DNA from: Laccaria trichodermophora | Lineage: Eukaryota > Basidiomycota > Agaricomycetes > Agaricales > Hydnangiaceae | Assembly: GCA_018417955.1 (NCBI GenBank) | Contig: JACTVC010000015.1 | Span: forward strand, 273,862 to 337,861 | Length of the DNA stretch: 64,000 nucleotides | Direction of reading: 5' to 3' | In this document: piece by piece, positions 11,234 through 23,645 of the stretch | How the letters are laid out: every line of letters begins with the position of its first letter | How positions within the stretch are numbered: the first letter of the stretch is position 1 | Position numbers and translations under genes: made by a program | The notes under the pieces: model-generated | What the model saw: the letters and a program-made list of their open reading frames with translations, nothing else | What the model was told of the DNA's origin: nothing | Database searches by the model: none

Positions 11234-11807
11234 ATATTCTCGTACCTTGCAATCCTCCATGAAACGGTGGACTGACGTTCAATTTTACTTCAAAGCTTGA
11301 CCTGCCTTCTGTAGTATTTCTTTTTGGTAGCCACAGATTCTAGACATCATTTAGCATCAGTACTTCCGTGTTTTCTACTTGTAAAAGCCAAAAAGTCAGA
11401 CAAAGCGGAAAAGCTAAGCCAGTCACCCTAGCATTTTTCAACGCATCAACAGGTGGCTTGAGTTTTCTTTCGGTAGATATATTTGCCACTTTTCAGCTTT
11501 TTAGCTTGTCACGAGTCAAAAACAGGAAACGTGGACAAGTAGGTAATGATCTTGCCGATATAGTATATTTGGGAAAAAAGGGATAATTTCTGACGATTTA
11601 TACTTCACTGAACTCATTTCCTTCGATGTATCAATAAATTAGTGAATATACATACATAACAAGCATCCCAACGAGTAGAAAAGGAAGAGCCCAATTATGA
11701 ACGGAAAGTTATAATCGGGAAAGCGCTAAGAAGCTCGGAATGTCCTTTGACTGGTAAAAATAACTTGTCAAATCTTAGGAATCAGACAGACCAGTCGCCA
11801 AAGTCCA
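11234..11807. other. Intergenic, convergent 3' ends
   Basis: AT-rich 3' flanks of the membrane-protein gene (+) and the secreted-protein gene (-). It includes CTTTTCAGCTTTTTAGCTTG, resembling the hairpin arms at 23409-23469. No gene seen. Confidence 0.4.
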
Positions 11808-13526
11808 TTACGTTAAGAAAACGCAGATGTCATCAAGGAACGACCAAGCGGGAGCCTTTCCACCGTGGAAGGCGAGAACATCATTTCCCTTTGCCACTAC
11901 ATCGAATGAGTAGAAGGTCCAAGCACTATATCCGGGCGTAATCGTCGAAACAATATCTCCATTCCATAGGATCTGAACGAACGCAGCCGTTTGAAGCGTT
12001 CGGCCGCTATATACGCTGGCATGAAAGAATGTGATCGTATAATGCTGTCCAGCGACGGTCTTCAATGGACTTGCAGGGGTAAGAGTCCCTGGCAACACAT
12101 CTTGGAGAGTGGCTGAGCCAAGGAGCGCGGAGCCGTGACCGGCGTGTGCGTACGGTGCGAAAAAGAAGATGGACGCGTCGAGATAGCCCGGAGCTACGCT
12201 AGTACCGATCCAGTTTGCATACATATCGGTGAAGCAGAAGTCGCTACACCCCGTGTAGCCTTCGAATCCTCCATCAAAGACAAAATTTGTCCTTCTATAC
12301 CCGCGAGAGAATGTAACCTGAAGATCTCCCTGGCCAGTGTTGACGGCGGTCGACCCATCGGTAACGAGAAAATACTATCAAAGGGCGGTTAGATATAAGG
12401 TAAGAATGAGCCTTCTTGAAGTTAAAATTCAAGGACACGAACCATGCTGCAAGTGTACGTCGTTGGGATACCATTGACGAGAGCGCGCCAGATATTAAAG
12501 TATTGGCAAGCCCCACCATTTGGATCAGCGTTACGAGTGTTACAAAGCTGCGCACAAGCATTCACGTCATATTTATCGAGGAAAGCAAAACCCATATACT
12601 AATAACGAAGGCCGTTAGTATAAGTATTAAAGGAGAGAATCATCACTGACGCCAGGTGCGTTGTTTGCTCCATTAGTTGGGCCGAAGACGAGTTCGTACC
12701 CATCGGGTGTAGGGGGATCGACGAGCGTCGTAGAAGCGTAGCCACTACTCTGCTGAATATACGTTAATCCCGCAGGTGAGGGCTCCGATTGTTGCCCTCC
12801 TGAATTGGTCTTCTCGGCCGCAGTATGAACATCGGCGTACAGCGCGCATTTCAAGTTCGATTTCTCATTGAAAACAAAGTCGAGCAACTCGTTGTTGAAT
12901 TCATAATAGATGTTTGCAAAAACTGTTCCGTTCATCAGTCTGGCTAAAGATGCAGCTTTGCAAAGTTACGTACCACAGCCTTTCACACTACTGCAAAATT
13001 CAAGGCACCCGTCAACGTCGTATGTCGCATTCGAAAGGAGTTTATAAGTGAGATACGCAGTGCCTTGGATCGAAGCATCCCTGTCCCCCGAGTTCGTTCC
13101 CGTGCCAGAGAAAACGAGCTCATAACCGCTGGTAGTTCGCTTTGAAAACTCTCCCGACGTCGATCTCATGCTAATGCCACGTCTTGTCTCCCCTGACCCA
13201 GCTTCAGTGAGCTGACCGTCAACAGCGGTTACAACCGTTGCTGGAACAGGTTGGTTGGGGGGAGTGTCATCCGTCGGACCGCTCTTTTGGGAAACAACAG
13301 AAACGGTCGAAACAATGGCATCCGTATCAGTCGTCGTACCACTGAGATCGAGCGAATTGTCGACGGGATCTACTTGACCTTGCGACGCTGGAGGGATGAC
13401 CGTAGTGGTGACAGCCGCTGAATCGTGCGTTCATATAAGCATAGGAGCGTATTTCACAAACATACCTCTGGGGGCCAGGAACGCTACCAATGCAACCAGC
13501 GCGGAGAGGCGAGTGGAAGCAACCAT
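11808..13526 (-). CDS. Secreted protein with two apple/PAN-like cysteine-rich repeats
   Basis: Five exons on the minus strand: 13466-13526, 12974-13417, 12651-12922, 12443-12598 and 11808-12374. They join in frame to 499 residues. A signal peptide (MVASTRLSALVALVAFLAP) is followed by a Thr/Ser/Pro-rich linker. Two repeats begin GYELVF: the first has YDVDGCLEFCSSVKGC and FANIYYEF, the second YDVNACAQLCNTR, GGACQYFNIWRA and YTCSMYY. This apple/PAN-like cysteine spacing suggests binding to glycans or proteins. The C-terminal 150 residues (from about TDMYANWIGTSVAPGYLD) look like a beta-sandwich carbohydrate-binding or adhesion domain. It probably acts at the cell wall or outside the cell. The ligand is unknown; this is a family-level guess. 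Confidence 0.75.
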
Positions 13527-14077
13527 GGTATTAGGAAGTCAGGTGTGTCAGGTAGAAGACCGTCCTTTCCTTGCCCTTGTCGAGTTGGCTTTTATTTGCT
13601 TCGGCAGCTTCTGGCCCTTGTCCTTCCAGACCCTCGGATCAAGGTCGAGTGCGTTCCTGCCTTACAAGTACACAATGACAGATAGGTACGCGTCGGGTGA
13701 TCGGGATTAGAAGGCGTTCAACCAAGGCGGGTCATCACAGCATCGCAATACATTACCTGATATAAGACGAATGCCCACAGCGGAGGAGAGCCACCTAATC
13801 TTTATGTACCAAAAGGAGGTAGAGGTTGCGCGATTTCACACAGAATGGAATCCCTGGTTTGAATGAAGGTCGTAGGGAGGCCAATTTCGGAAGTGGCTCG
13901 AAGTCGAGGCTTTCCCAAAAGGCGAAAAGTACTGCACATGTGTACGGAGCCCGATGCCGTCCCGCGAGCATTGCGTGCAACCAAAGTGGGCAGGTCTTTA
14001 CCTAGAATGCTTTTGGTCGCAGGCGACGGATGGTTACTCTTGGGTAGTGTTGTTGGCAACAGCTCGCCACGCCAGTT

Positions 14078-14105
14078 TCGCCAGCCGGCGATCGCCGGCT
14101 GGCGA
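14078..14105. repeat. 28-bp perfect GC-rich palindrome
   Basis: Perfect two-fold symmetry about 14091/14092, with core CCGGCGATCGCCGG. It has no spacer, so it can form a cruciform or bind a dimeric protein. It sits next to a wider inverted repeat. Confidence 0.75.
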
Positions 14106-14180
14106 GAGTCTTGGGTGATCCAGCACTGATGGTGTTGATGAAGAAGGCTTTTGACAAGTTGAAGCAAAACTGAAGAGCAG

Positions 14181-14415
14181 CGTGTACTCGTGGCTGACGA
14201 AAGTAACCAAACACCACGTGATCTTTGGCATTCCAAAAAATACATGTTCCACACAAACTACGCTATGGATAGTGAGGAAAATTATACAGTGCATTTGTGT
14301 GTATATTACAAACAGTCAGAATCTGAGCCGGTGACTAGGAAAGCATTCAAACCACCACAACACGACGCGTTGCTGTCACATGGTGTTCGGTTACTTTCGT
14401 CAGCCACGAGTATAT
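14181..14415. repeat. Inverted repeat, about 38-bp arms
   Basis: The left arm (about 14184-14221, containing CTCGTGGCTGACGAAAGTAA) matches the complement of 14376-14413 (containing TTACTTTCGTCAGCCACGAG). Weaker similarity extends outward. About 155 bp lie between the arms. This fits a decayed foldback element; target duplications were not identified. Confidence 0.6.
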
Positions 14416-15257
14416 TCTCACGGTCTGCTTTTCTTCTCAGCCATCATCATCAAAAGGCGATGTTCAGGGTTTCGACGTTCGTCAGTTTCACTGACTACGT
14501 ACATTTCTGAAAATTTCGAGTGTGTAATTCATACATTTCAAGGGTGGTATCTATCCCACTGAGAGCAGTCTGGCGCGGAATTATCCCCTACTACTACTAA
14601 GACTGGTGTACAGAGGACTAGAAGGCATAGAACACCAAACTGCCCGCATAATAGCCTGATCGTTTTTGCTTCAACCGATCACTGGCCAGTATCCGTCCAC
14701 AAACCCGTCAGCCCACGCTTCGGATCCGCATCTAATGCGCCTCATCCTTGCCATAATTTACCCTCCGTGATGCCTTTTGAAACGTGACAATTACCAGCTA
14801 CATTTTTAAAATCATTAAGGGTGGCAGGAGACAGGAGATGAGATCTGGCGTTAGATATCTTGCGCATTGCTGCATCGCTGATAATTGGCTGATAAGATTG
14901 AAAGGCTTTCCAAAGAGTCTATAAATATCAAATAAATAGGATAAATCCACTCCAATTTTATTCTTAACGCCCCCGACGCACTCACCTCACAATCTAACCC
15001 GAGGGTCAAAGATTGCGTCAAAAATGGTTGGGAATCCTGGGCACAGGACCTCGTCTTTGGCGACAAATGGTGAGCTCGGAGAACGTATGTAACGATACCG
15101 ACGCACAGCGATGAAGGTATGTCCAAGTAATACAGGTAGTAGGTCAGAGTTTTGTTGGAGTAAGGTATGAGATTTTAAGATTAGAATGTAATCCTACTTC
15201 TTTGGTGAAGCGAGATAGTTTGGTTGCATTGATAGCGGAGCAAAGCGAAAAGAGTGG

Positions 15258-16750
15258 TTAAAGGCCCTCGTAGGTGGATTCCAGGTGCTCCACTACGATG
15301 GTCATTGTCGGTCGGCCCTCAGGGTAAAATGACCAACAAAGATCTAATATGGTCCCGATCCTTGGGTCAAAAGCATTAAGAAGGATATCAGCTGGTCCTG
15401 GTGGTTTTATTCTATTTTGCATATCCTTGATGACAAGGCCGTCGCGTGCACGGTGGGCGTAAGGGATACGATTTGTGAGGAGCTGACAATGCGCGGCGTT
15501 GAACGGAAAAATTGAAGAAAGTTTAGATAAGTTCTTACTTCAAAGGCGGTACAAGCAAATGACCAGACATCCGATGAAGGTGACATGGGCGCATCTTCAT
15601 CTTCAAGAAACTCTGGGGCTTGCCACCGAAGGGGACCGACGTCCGGGTTGGACAAAGTGTACCCACTGGACCCCCCCAACTCGTCAATAACTTTAGATAA
15701 ACCGAAATCGCAAAGTGCCGCTCGCCCTTCATCAGTGATAAGAACATTATTCTTCCGTGGCAATGAGCTAGAAGTTCAAAAGTATGAAGCAAAATACATA
15801 CGCCTTTGAGATCACCGTGAACTATTGGTGGTTTATTCGTGTGAAGATACGCGAGGCCCCTTGCAACGTCCAGAATCTTCAAAGAGAGAATTATCAGCAT
15901 AGATCGGGAGCAGAACATTTTACAAGACGACGTACGAGTGCAACCCTGTCTGCTGCTGGGTTCTTCCTGCTCAGGTATTCAGCAGCACTCCCATTCTCAT
16001 ACCAACGCATCACCATCGCGGGCCTTCCACCCATATGATAAGACGTCCCGAAAAGTTTGACCACGTTAGGGTGCTCCAAGCGATGCCAGACATAAACTTC
16101 GCGATTCAAGCGCTATAAACGCGTCGGCTGTCAGGTAAACCCATGCTGCAAGTATGTTCGTTGGTTTTACCTTCCGGGCGCGGGCGTCATCCCGATCTTT
16201 AATGGACAAGATACGGAGGACCTTGATAGCCACCTGAGGTTGTATGTCGTGACGATCAAACGCATACACCAATGTCAAGGATGCGCACCAGGATCGTTTC
16301 GTCCCCCTCTCCCTCTCCTGAACCCGAGTTATAACGCACACCCTTATAGATATCAGACAAGCCCCCATGAGCGACGGGACCAGAAGATATAGTCTTGACG
16401 CGATTTGTCAAGTCTACCACCCCTGCTATCGGGGAGCTGAGTGACGCCGGCGTCAGCGGCGATTCAGATTGGGGCGTCGCAGAATCCGAATGTGATGGTG
16501 CTTTGAATGTCGGGATAGATACGTGCAGTCGTGGTAGAGATTCAGCCCGTAGCGGGAGAACAAGAGGTGCAAGAGGGCCGTGAGGGTAAGAACACGATTG
16601 CTCTTCCAACTCTCCAATTATTGTCAGCGACTGGCCGATATCTGTCATGGCTCTTGCTCTCCCCATCATATGTCCACCAGGAATCCGGAGAGTCGATTGA
16701 GGGTTTGTGCGGCTGGATACCCTCTTTGTCGTCTCAGCTGCCAGTGACAT
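15258..16750 (-). CDS. Tyrosine-kinase-like (TKL) family protein kinase
   Basis: Predicted Ser/Thr (TKL-type) kinase. The N-terminal 130 residues are Ser/Pro-rich and probably disordered. The kinase domain reads GGLSDIYKG (partial glycine loop), VAIKVLR (catalytic Lys), LNREVYVWHRLEHPNVVKL (helix C Glu), HGDLKGNNVL (catalytic loop, with HGD for HRD but the Asp kept), CDFGLSKV (DFG), LRWQAPE (APE), SSDVWSFACTAFE, and a final GRPTM before the stop at 15258-15260. Five in-frame introns interrupt it, after DETIL, ARK, RVAL, DLKG and AFE. All catalytic residues are present, so an active enzyme is likely. The start ATG (16748-16750) is the best in-frame choice but an upstream exon is possible. Function and substrates are unknown. 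Confidence 0.8.
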
Positions 16751-17223
16751 ACCGCAGAGGGAGAGAGAGGGAGAGTTGTCAAGGTCACTGGGCGGTCAAA
16801 TGGTGGGAAAAGAAGGAGGGACTAACCCCCTTGAGCGACTGCGGATATTCGCGCATCTACTTATCTGTTTCGTAAAATATGTTCCTCGCACCGCCTTTCG
16901 GACGTCTCCTAGCATTGACGCCCAAGAATGTCCCGCCTTACACGGCCTTCGCAAAGCAAGTCAATCAGCAGAAAATCACTGGAGAAACTGGTTCGACGAC
17001 AATCCGCCTTGTCTTGAATTGAAGTTAGTGACTTTGAGCGTAAGAAGGCATAAGAGCGATGATTGTTTGTCAATGAGATACCATTGACAAGTCTTGGAAG
17101 AATGGTGACCGCACTCTGCTGCCGGCATCGATCCGACGCCATATGGCCATCAGCAATTATTGACACATCTTCGCCACGGGCGTACCTTGGCCGATACGCA
17201 GAAGACCACTTACGTACACCTCC
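16751..17223. other. Intergenic upstream of the kinase
   Basis: No conserved coding sequence seen. Open frames on both strands here lack recognisable domains. It probably holds the kinase promoter and the 3' flank of the fragment at 17224-17590. Confidence 0.35.
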
Positions 17224-17590
17224 TTAAGCTTTCGCGACTCGCTGAGGCTTCACCTCAGCAGGATTCAAATCGTCAGAAAGAATAACTCCAATTTGGACTA
17301 TGTAAGGCGCTTGGTGCGAGACCTCTGTAGGTGGAAGCCTGTGTCAATTTTAGTCACAGTGAACAATATAATTTACGCCCACCACATTAGGCGCGATAGA
17401 GTCCAGGTTGTTTGGGTCGTTAGGCAAGAACCGCACCCAGATTCCGTGTCGTCCAGACTCGTCCTGTGGTAAAAAGTGAACAGGTGAATACAGTAGTGAT
17501 AAGACTTGAGGTAGATGAGACGATGCCTGGCCTAAGAAAAAAACAATAGAGGCGCCAGATAACGCCACCACAAATGCAGAAATTCGTTGT
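17224..17590 (-). other. Possible terminal exons of an unrecognised small gene
   Basis: On the minus strand a hydrophobic stretch (RRQRISAFVVALSGASIVFF) is followed by RHGIWVRFLPNDPNNLDS. If an intron is removed (GTGGGC...CAGAG) this joins SHQAPYIVQIGVILSDD and ends RVAKA-stop at 17224-17226. The text looks like a short single-pass membrane protein, but no start codon is visible before the aldehyde dehydrogenase 3' end at 17648. It may be a decayed or partial gene. Confidence 0.3.
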
Positions 17591-17647
17591 CTCCTACTAG
17601 AAATACATTCCTCGTTAGATCAATAGGCGAACCAATGTGCTGTAGAA

Positions 17648-19779
17648 CTATAGCCTGACGCCAAGATTAACCTGAACAGCCTTTACTTGGGTGTACCTGA
17701 TTCATAGTCAGCATTGCACGCTCTCAAGGGGAGAAAAAGGAACCTACGTATCCAAAGCATATTCCCCCAGCTCACGCCCCATGCCCGACTGCTTGTAACC
17801 ACCAAACGGAACTGACACATCGCCCATTTGAGCACAATTGACCTAAAGCACTCATTCAAATAGCTACTACCAAATCAAAAACGGCCCAACGTACCCAAAC
17901 AGTGCCAGACTCAATAGCGTGTGCTACCCGAATCGCCCTGCTCCCATTCTCCGAGAACACATTACTCGCCAGACCATACGTCGTGTCATTCGCCAGCTCA
18001 ATCACTTCTTCCTCCGTCTTGAACTTGATGATTGCCGCCACAGGCCCAAAGATCTCCTCCCTGACAATCTTCATGCCCTGATGGCAGTCAGTGAAGATCG
18101 TCGGCTTGATGAAGAACCCTTCCTCTCCGTGACGCACGCCTCCGATGTGTACCTTTGCGCCTTCCTCTTTTCCGGATTCGATATACCCCATCACGCGCTG
18201 AAAATGTATTAAGCGAGGATAGAGGGAACCAAACGAGACTTACGTCGAACTGGATTTGTGAAACCTGAGGTCCGTGTTGCGTGCCGGGTGTAAACGGGTC
18301 GCCAGTGGTATCGCCGAGATACTTGGTGATAGCGGTGAACCTTTTCAAAAACTCGTCGTAAATCCCCTCCTGGACGAAGATGCGCGAACCCGCAGTGCAG
18401 CATTGGCCCATATTGAAACTGCGAGTTGTTAGCCCCATAAATGTCAACGTTCACCACACTCACAAGATTCCATGGGAGGCCCACTTGACCGCCTGATCAA
18501 TGTCCGCGTCGTCAAAGATAATGGTAGGGCTCTTCCCGCCAAGCTCGAGCGTGACGACCTTGAGGTTAGTTTCTGCAGACGCTCTAAGAATTTTGCGGCC
18601 CGTCAAAGTGCTTCCCGTGAAGGCGACTTTTTCAATGAGCGGGTGCTCGCTGATGGCTTGCCCTACAGTATGACCTTCATCTCCCTCAGTAAAAACCGTT
18701 AAGACATGACGTAAGAGCATACCGTAGCCGTTTACGATGTTAACGACACCAGGAGGGAAGCCGGCTTCGTTGATGAGACCCGCTAATTTTAGGGCAGTCA
18801 GAGGGGTGATCTCGGAAGGTTTGAGAACGATAGTATTTCCTGTCGCGAGAGCCGGTCCGATTTTCCAAGAAACCATTCCCTGTTTACGAAGGCTTCTTAG
18901 CAACTTGCGTCAAGAGGTGAATTAAAAGTACCATAGGGAAATTCCATGGTACTATTTGGCCGACTACGCCGTAAGGCTCATGCCTGGTGTACGCGAACTT
19001 CTTGTCGTTTGTCTGGGATCACTACGTAAGCCTTGCCTTACGCAGATTGACAACAATTACGATTGAGTTCACCTCAATGGTCTTTCCCTGAATCTTGTCC
19101 GCCCAGCCAGCATAATAACGGATGACGGCAACCGCACCCCCTACGTCTTGGCTCTTAGCTTTCTCGTAGACTTTGCCTGTAGAAGCAGGTAAATGATCGC
19201 GTTTCTCGAACGTGAACCCAACGAACCGGCATCTAATGCTTCCAATGCGGCGAACTCCGCAGCGTTCTTCTCAATGAGGTCGGCGAGCTTATTCAGCAAT
19301 TTTCCTCGTACGACACCAGGAGTCTTCAAACCCCACGATGTTTTGTATGCCTATCGATAGGAGTCAGATGACAAGTGGATGAAAGCCTGAGGGCATGATC
19401 AATGAACCTTCTTCGCGGCCGCAACTGCAATATCGACGTCCTTGGTGGAGCCAGCTGAGACTTTGGTAATGACCTTTCCGGTCGCTGAACAATAAACATG
19501 CAGTCAGTGACGTCTCATAGGTGATAGCGTAAGGTATACCCGGATTGACGACGCTGTACAAGGATCAACATAGCTGTTCTTACGCGACGTAGAAAGTACT
19601 CACTCAATAGTCCCTCCCTCAACCGGTTCCACCCATTTTCCGTCGATGAAAAGACTTTACATAGCAGCGTGTTAGAATACACAAACTAGGCAGTGTAAGA
19701 ACGCGACTAACCCAGTGTTAATGGTAGCTGTACCCTTGTAAGCTGCGGTATCGAAAGTGTAGGAGAATGTTCCTGTCAT
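17648..19779 (-). CDS. NAD(P)+-dependent aldehyde dehydrogenase
   Basis: Oxidises aldehydes to carboxylic acids, probably in the cytosol (no targeting peptide: [16 protein letters not shown]). It is read through many short introns on the minus strand. The N-terminus has [14 protein letters not shown] and [14 protein letters not shown], then [16 protein letters not shown]. The cofactor and active-site core follows: [19 protein letters not shown] (with the Lys of the Rossmann fold), [22 protein letters not shown] (general-base Glu), [12 protein letters not shown] (catalytic Cys), [22 protein letters not shown] and [14 protein letters not shown], ending [15 protein letters not shown]. All key residues are intact and the total fits the ~500-residue family. 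Closest to fungal AldA/ALDH1-2 types; physiological substrate not determined. Confidence 0.9.
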
Positions 19780-20283
19780 TGTGGTGGAAATGGTGACGTT
19801 GCGTGGAGAGAGTATGTCTTGGGATTGTAAGCTCGTGATCTAGTTCGAAGTTCAGCTGACAAATCACCTCCTTGATTTTGTCTGATTCTGATGATTCTTC
19901 AATGATTGTCGCTAGTCGACGCATCTTCGATAAGCGCTTTTCAAATCCCACAACTGGTGATGACCCCCACACAATGAGCAAAGTGAGTGGGTCATACTAT
20001 GTAATTGCGAATGGCCAAAACAATGACTAACCATGAGCAACGACGTTCAGAACTCCGCGCGGACTGTTGGTTCGAACTTCCATTCAATTCTTGAAACGTG
20101 TTATTCGTCATTCTGTGGAGTCTGTGCCATTGTGACATATGACACTACGCAGCATCCCCATTTGCCAGTTGAGACGAAGAACTTTATCACCGAAATCGAC
20201 GAATGGCGCTGTCGACGAGGTTGATGAGAGGGATGGATGACGTGAGTCCTATCGTCCTTTTTCATGCACAAGTGACAACTTAC

Positions 20284-20381
20284 TGGTGGCATTCGCGTGC
20301 AGCTTTGGCTGCGTCTACCATTTCCTCCCATGCCTCCAAGCGTTTCAAATCAGAGGCGTATACAGGTGGTTGAGCGGTCAT
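20284..20381 (-). CDS. Possible first exon of a small unrecognised gene
   Basis: The minus strand reads ATG and 32 codons of protein-like text (MTAQPPVYASDLKRLEAWEE, then MVDAAKAARE), directly followed by a perfect GTAAGT donor. The stretch is amphipathic and helical in character. A convincing second exon was not found in the 300 bases downstream: the available acceptors lead quickly to stops. It may be a short or decayed gene. Confidence 0.3.
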
Positions 20382-20860
20382 ATTGCGCGTCAATCTTCAA
20401 ACGCAAGCATCTCCCGCTGCGAGTGAAAGAGGTAGTTATCCAAGGAACCTTAGCGTTGAGTCGGACCGTTGACGAAACTTGAAGCCTTTTGCTCTCTTCT
20501 TGTAACCGCAGATTCCTGAACTTTTGTCTATGGTATTTTAGTATCTATCAAGGCACAACAAAACGACTTACTTGAATCGAAGGTCCATTATTGTTGCCTG
20601 CCCGTCGCCCAATTATTGAACCTCGAAGTCGCTGTCAGTAACTAAAAACCTGCACAGCCACAGACCCTTTTGATGTGCTGTCATCACCATGATCTATGGT
20701 GCAACTTCAGGCGCCAGTTATCCTACAAACTGCTTCTTCCTCTACATCCTCCAGTCCTTGTCCAGAAACCTTTCTTGAATCATTCCGGGCTTGTCGTGCA
20801 CGACGACGGTCATGATGGCCGAATTACTGGGCCACCACATCGGGACTTTCACGTTTTACT

Positions 20861-20896
20861 TTTTTCGACTTGTGCAAGTCGCTACAAGTCGAAAAA
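20861..20896. repeat. Hairpin, 13-bp arms
   Basis: TTTTTCGACTTGT and its exact complement are separated by 10 bases. A second small inverted repeat (GGCGGAAAAGCCG) follows at once. Possibly the tip of a foldback element. Confidence 0.6.
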
Positions 20897-22957
20897 GGCG
20901 GAAAAGCCGCAAGTTAAAAAGCCAGGCCAAATTTTGTGAAAAGCAGCTATTGGCGAGCAAACGAAAAAGTTGAAAAAGTCACGGAAAAGAGCAATCGAGG
21001 CAAAACTAGCAACTAAAGTGCAAATTACTGAACTACATAGTATACCCAACTTCATGGAAATCTGCCTAGCTTGGAGAGATGCATAGAGAATCTGTCAGAG
21101 GGAAATTTATAAGAGGAAAATTCAAGAATATGGAATGACACACCAGATTGCCTCCTGAACCTGTCACAATCCATCATCAACATTGACAAGTGTCCAAAAC
21201 ACGATGTGACTGCATGCTATGATTTCAGTAAATGCAGCAGCACCCGCATGGTACACGCAGCAGACCAAGCGGGGTAGAGGGGAAGGCTGGTAGATGAGAG
21301 TTGAAGAGAAGAATATGACGTGGAGGTGTTTGGCTGTATTGAACAAATATTCAACTCACGTGGTGCTGCCATCAGCCGCCACGTCGTTGATATGGGTGAA
21401 AAGTATTCAACCGTATAAAATCCGATTTTCGCGATTTTACCGTTAAAATGGTCTTCTCTGTACATACACTATATACAAATTGCAATGATATAAGAGTCTT
21501 TGAACATACCCAGTTCAGTAGACTAAAAAGTGTACATGCGTCGAGTCTGAACATAGGACTAAGGCCTTGGAGCTGGCAGCAGTATGCGCCGTGACATTAT
21601 ACTTGGAGCCTATCTAGGATTCACCCACCATGAAATAGAGTATAAAGAAGCTCTAGAGTAAACCACCCAACGCAGGGACAAGATTGCATTACTACCAAGG
21701 GTTTAGAAACATGTAATGGATTTTTAATATGGAAACTCGGACTTTTATCCTGCGATAAATACTTCCAAGACTTTTAGAGGATAAACTGTATGTGGACATT
21801 GTGAAATAATGTTCTACTACTAGAAAGACTATACTGCGACCGTGTAGTATATGTATGAGGACCAAGCGTGGCCTGCGGCCATGTAAAGAGTCAAGTACGG
21901 CAATTCCCGCGTACACATCAGAGAGTGATGCGTAGCATCGTCCAAGACGCTATGAAATGTGCACCTGGAAAGACATTAGGTAATCCATCCTGGAGACCCC
22001 CTGATAACTAAGAAAGTCATTTGAAGTCCTTCGGAGTACCATCCGATCTCCATATGATACAGAAACCGAGCCAAGGCATTTTAATCAAATAACCTCTGGA
22101 AATAAAGAAGCCGGCAGCTTGCTGCATATGTATCGGCCCGGCAATTGCTAAAATGACATGATACGTCAAATTGGTAACTGATGCCAAGAGAAAGAGGCCT
22201 AAGGAACCGGTCCGGGCCAAGGATAATTAAAAATCGGACTATTAAATGTACGCATCAAATACTGATGCGTTCATAAGAGAAAGATACCAACACTACAAAA
22301 ACTGTAGTGTATCAACGAAAGACACTATAAAACTATACCACATGATTATTAAAAGCTATTTATATTCCATTTGTAATTTCGGACCAATATAAACCGTAGA
22401 AAAACACATGTAAAAGCGTAGATAGGAGTTTTGGAGTATAAAAGGAGGGCACTGGCAGGTCAAAAGGCAAGCAATCGCCCCCCGTTGACCAGCTAGTTGC
22501 ACTCCAAGTAGAGACTTAGGAGGTGGACAGTTGTAATCAATTAAAGGAGATTTCTTCGTGGTCAGAAAAGTACAGTGTGAATGAAGCCAGCATGCTTGGG
22601 AGTCAGCTTACTTGGAGACTTGAATAAGAGGTTTTTAAGCACAGTATCATTCAGACGAGACAGCGTACTTGTACCCTTTGTTTTGGAGCGTAGTGACATA
22701 ATAAAAACTCACGGGAGTCATAAAAGTCAATTAAAGTTGTGTTTTGTGTTAATAAAAGAAACTGTGATCAAAGAACTTTGCATTTAAGAGACCAAGTTCC
22801 CTGAAAGACATACTTTGTTCTATTGAACTATTCTAATACCACACCCAATAATAAAACCCCGTTTTATTACGAAAACTATTGAGACTTAACCTAAGAAGAC
22901 AAAAGAGGTATTTCTTAATACCAAAGGCCCTCGAACTCTTGCACCGAGATTGTGATA

Positions 22958-22974
22958 GTGTGTGTGTGTGTGTG
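22958..22974. repeat. TG dinucleotide microsatellite
   Basis: A run of eight GT units followed by GAGTGAGTG. Simple-sequence repeat in non-coding DNA. Confidence 0.8.
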
Positions 22975-23408
22975 AGTGAGTGTTAGGTGTTTAGGGTTTT
23001 CCCCCGACGCGCTTGATCATTTGTTTGCGTGTTTCGCACTTTCACGTTCATCCCCGTGCAAAGTGTATCATCGTCACGGTCCGACATCTCTTCCTTCTTA
23101 CCATCACCACCCCTTCGCCAACTTCTGCAACATCCTCAGACTCTGTATGCTGCCAGAGACGACACCACTCCTCAATGCTGTAGCATGACCTATTCCATCC
23201 ATGGACTGCTGGTACAGAGTTCTCCTTCCCTCTCTCATAGTGTGTGCCACTCAATTACTTGACAGCTCAGGCCGTTTGTTGCTGAGAATCTGAAGGGAAG
23301 ATAGGTCTGAGTGGTGGAGGGGGTTTGAGGTACATTAGTATTGTAGTTTTTTTGTAATCTAAGTGTTTCTTGAGATCTGCTAGGATGTCATATTTTCGGT
23401 AGATTAGC

Positions 23409-23469
23409 TTTCCAGCTTTTACACTTTTCAGCTGGTTGCAAGCTAAAAAGCAGCTAAAAGCTGGAAAGT
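23409..23469. repeat. Hairpin, 14-bp arms
   Basis: CTTTCCAGCTTTTA at 23409-23422 pairs perfectly with 23456-23469. The loop itself contains a diverged inner copy of the AGCTTTT motif. It lies about 180 bp outside the hAT-like element. Confidence 0.6.
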
Positions 23470-23645
23470 AAATTGTTAACTTGCTGATGCAACCACTATG
23501 AGTGTGGAACTATAGCTCGGGAATTCTGACTAGTATAATGGACGAAGACAAATCAGGTTTTGAGGTGTGCAGTCAGTACATCCATGCAAAATTCACTACC
23601 AGCTCAATGCAAAGTTCAATAGTTGGAAACTGGGCACGTTTCGGC

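Larger units (their letters stand above)
13527..15257. other. Intergenic with inverted repeats
   Basis: No gene is firmly supported. The stretch holds a 28-bp palindrome (14078-14105) and an inverted repeat pair (about 14181-14415). A minus-strand frame around 15000-15120 (TFIAVRRYRYIRSPSSPF, then VLCPGFPTIFDAIFDPR) could be an exon fragment but has no visible start or partner exons. Confidence 0.35.
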
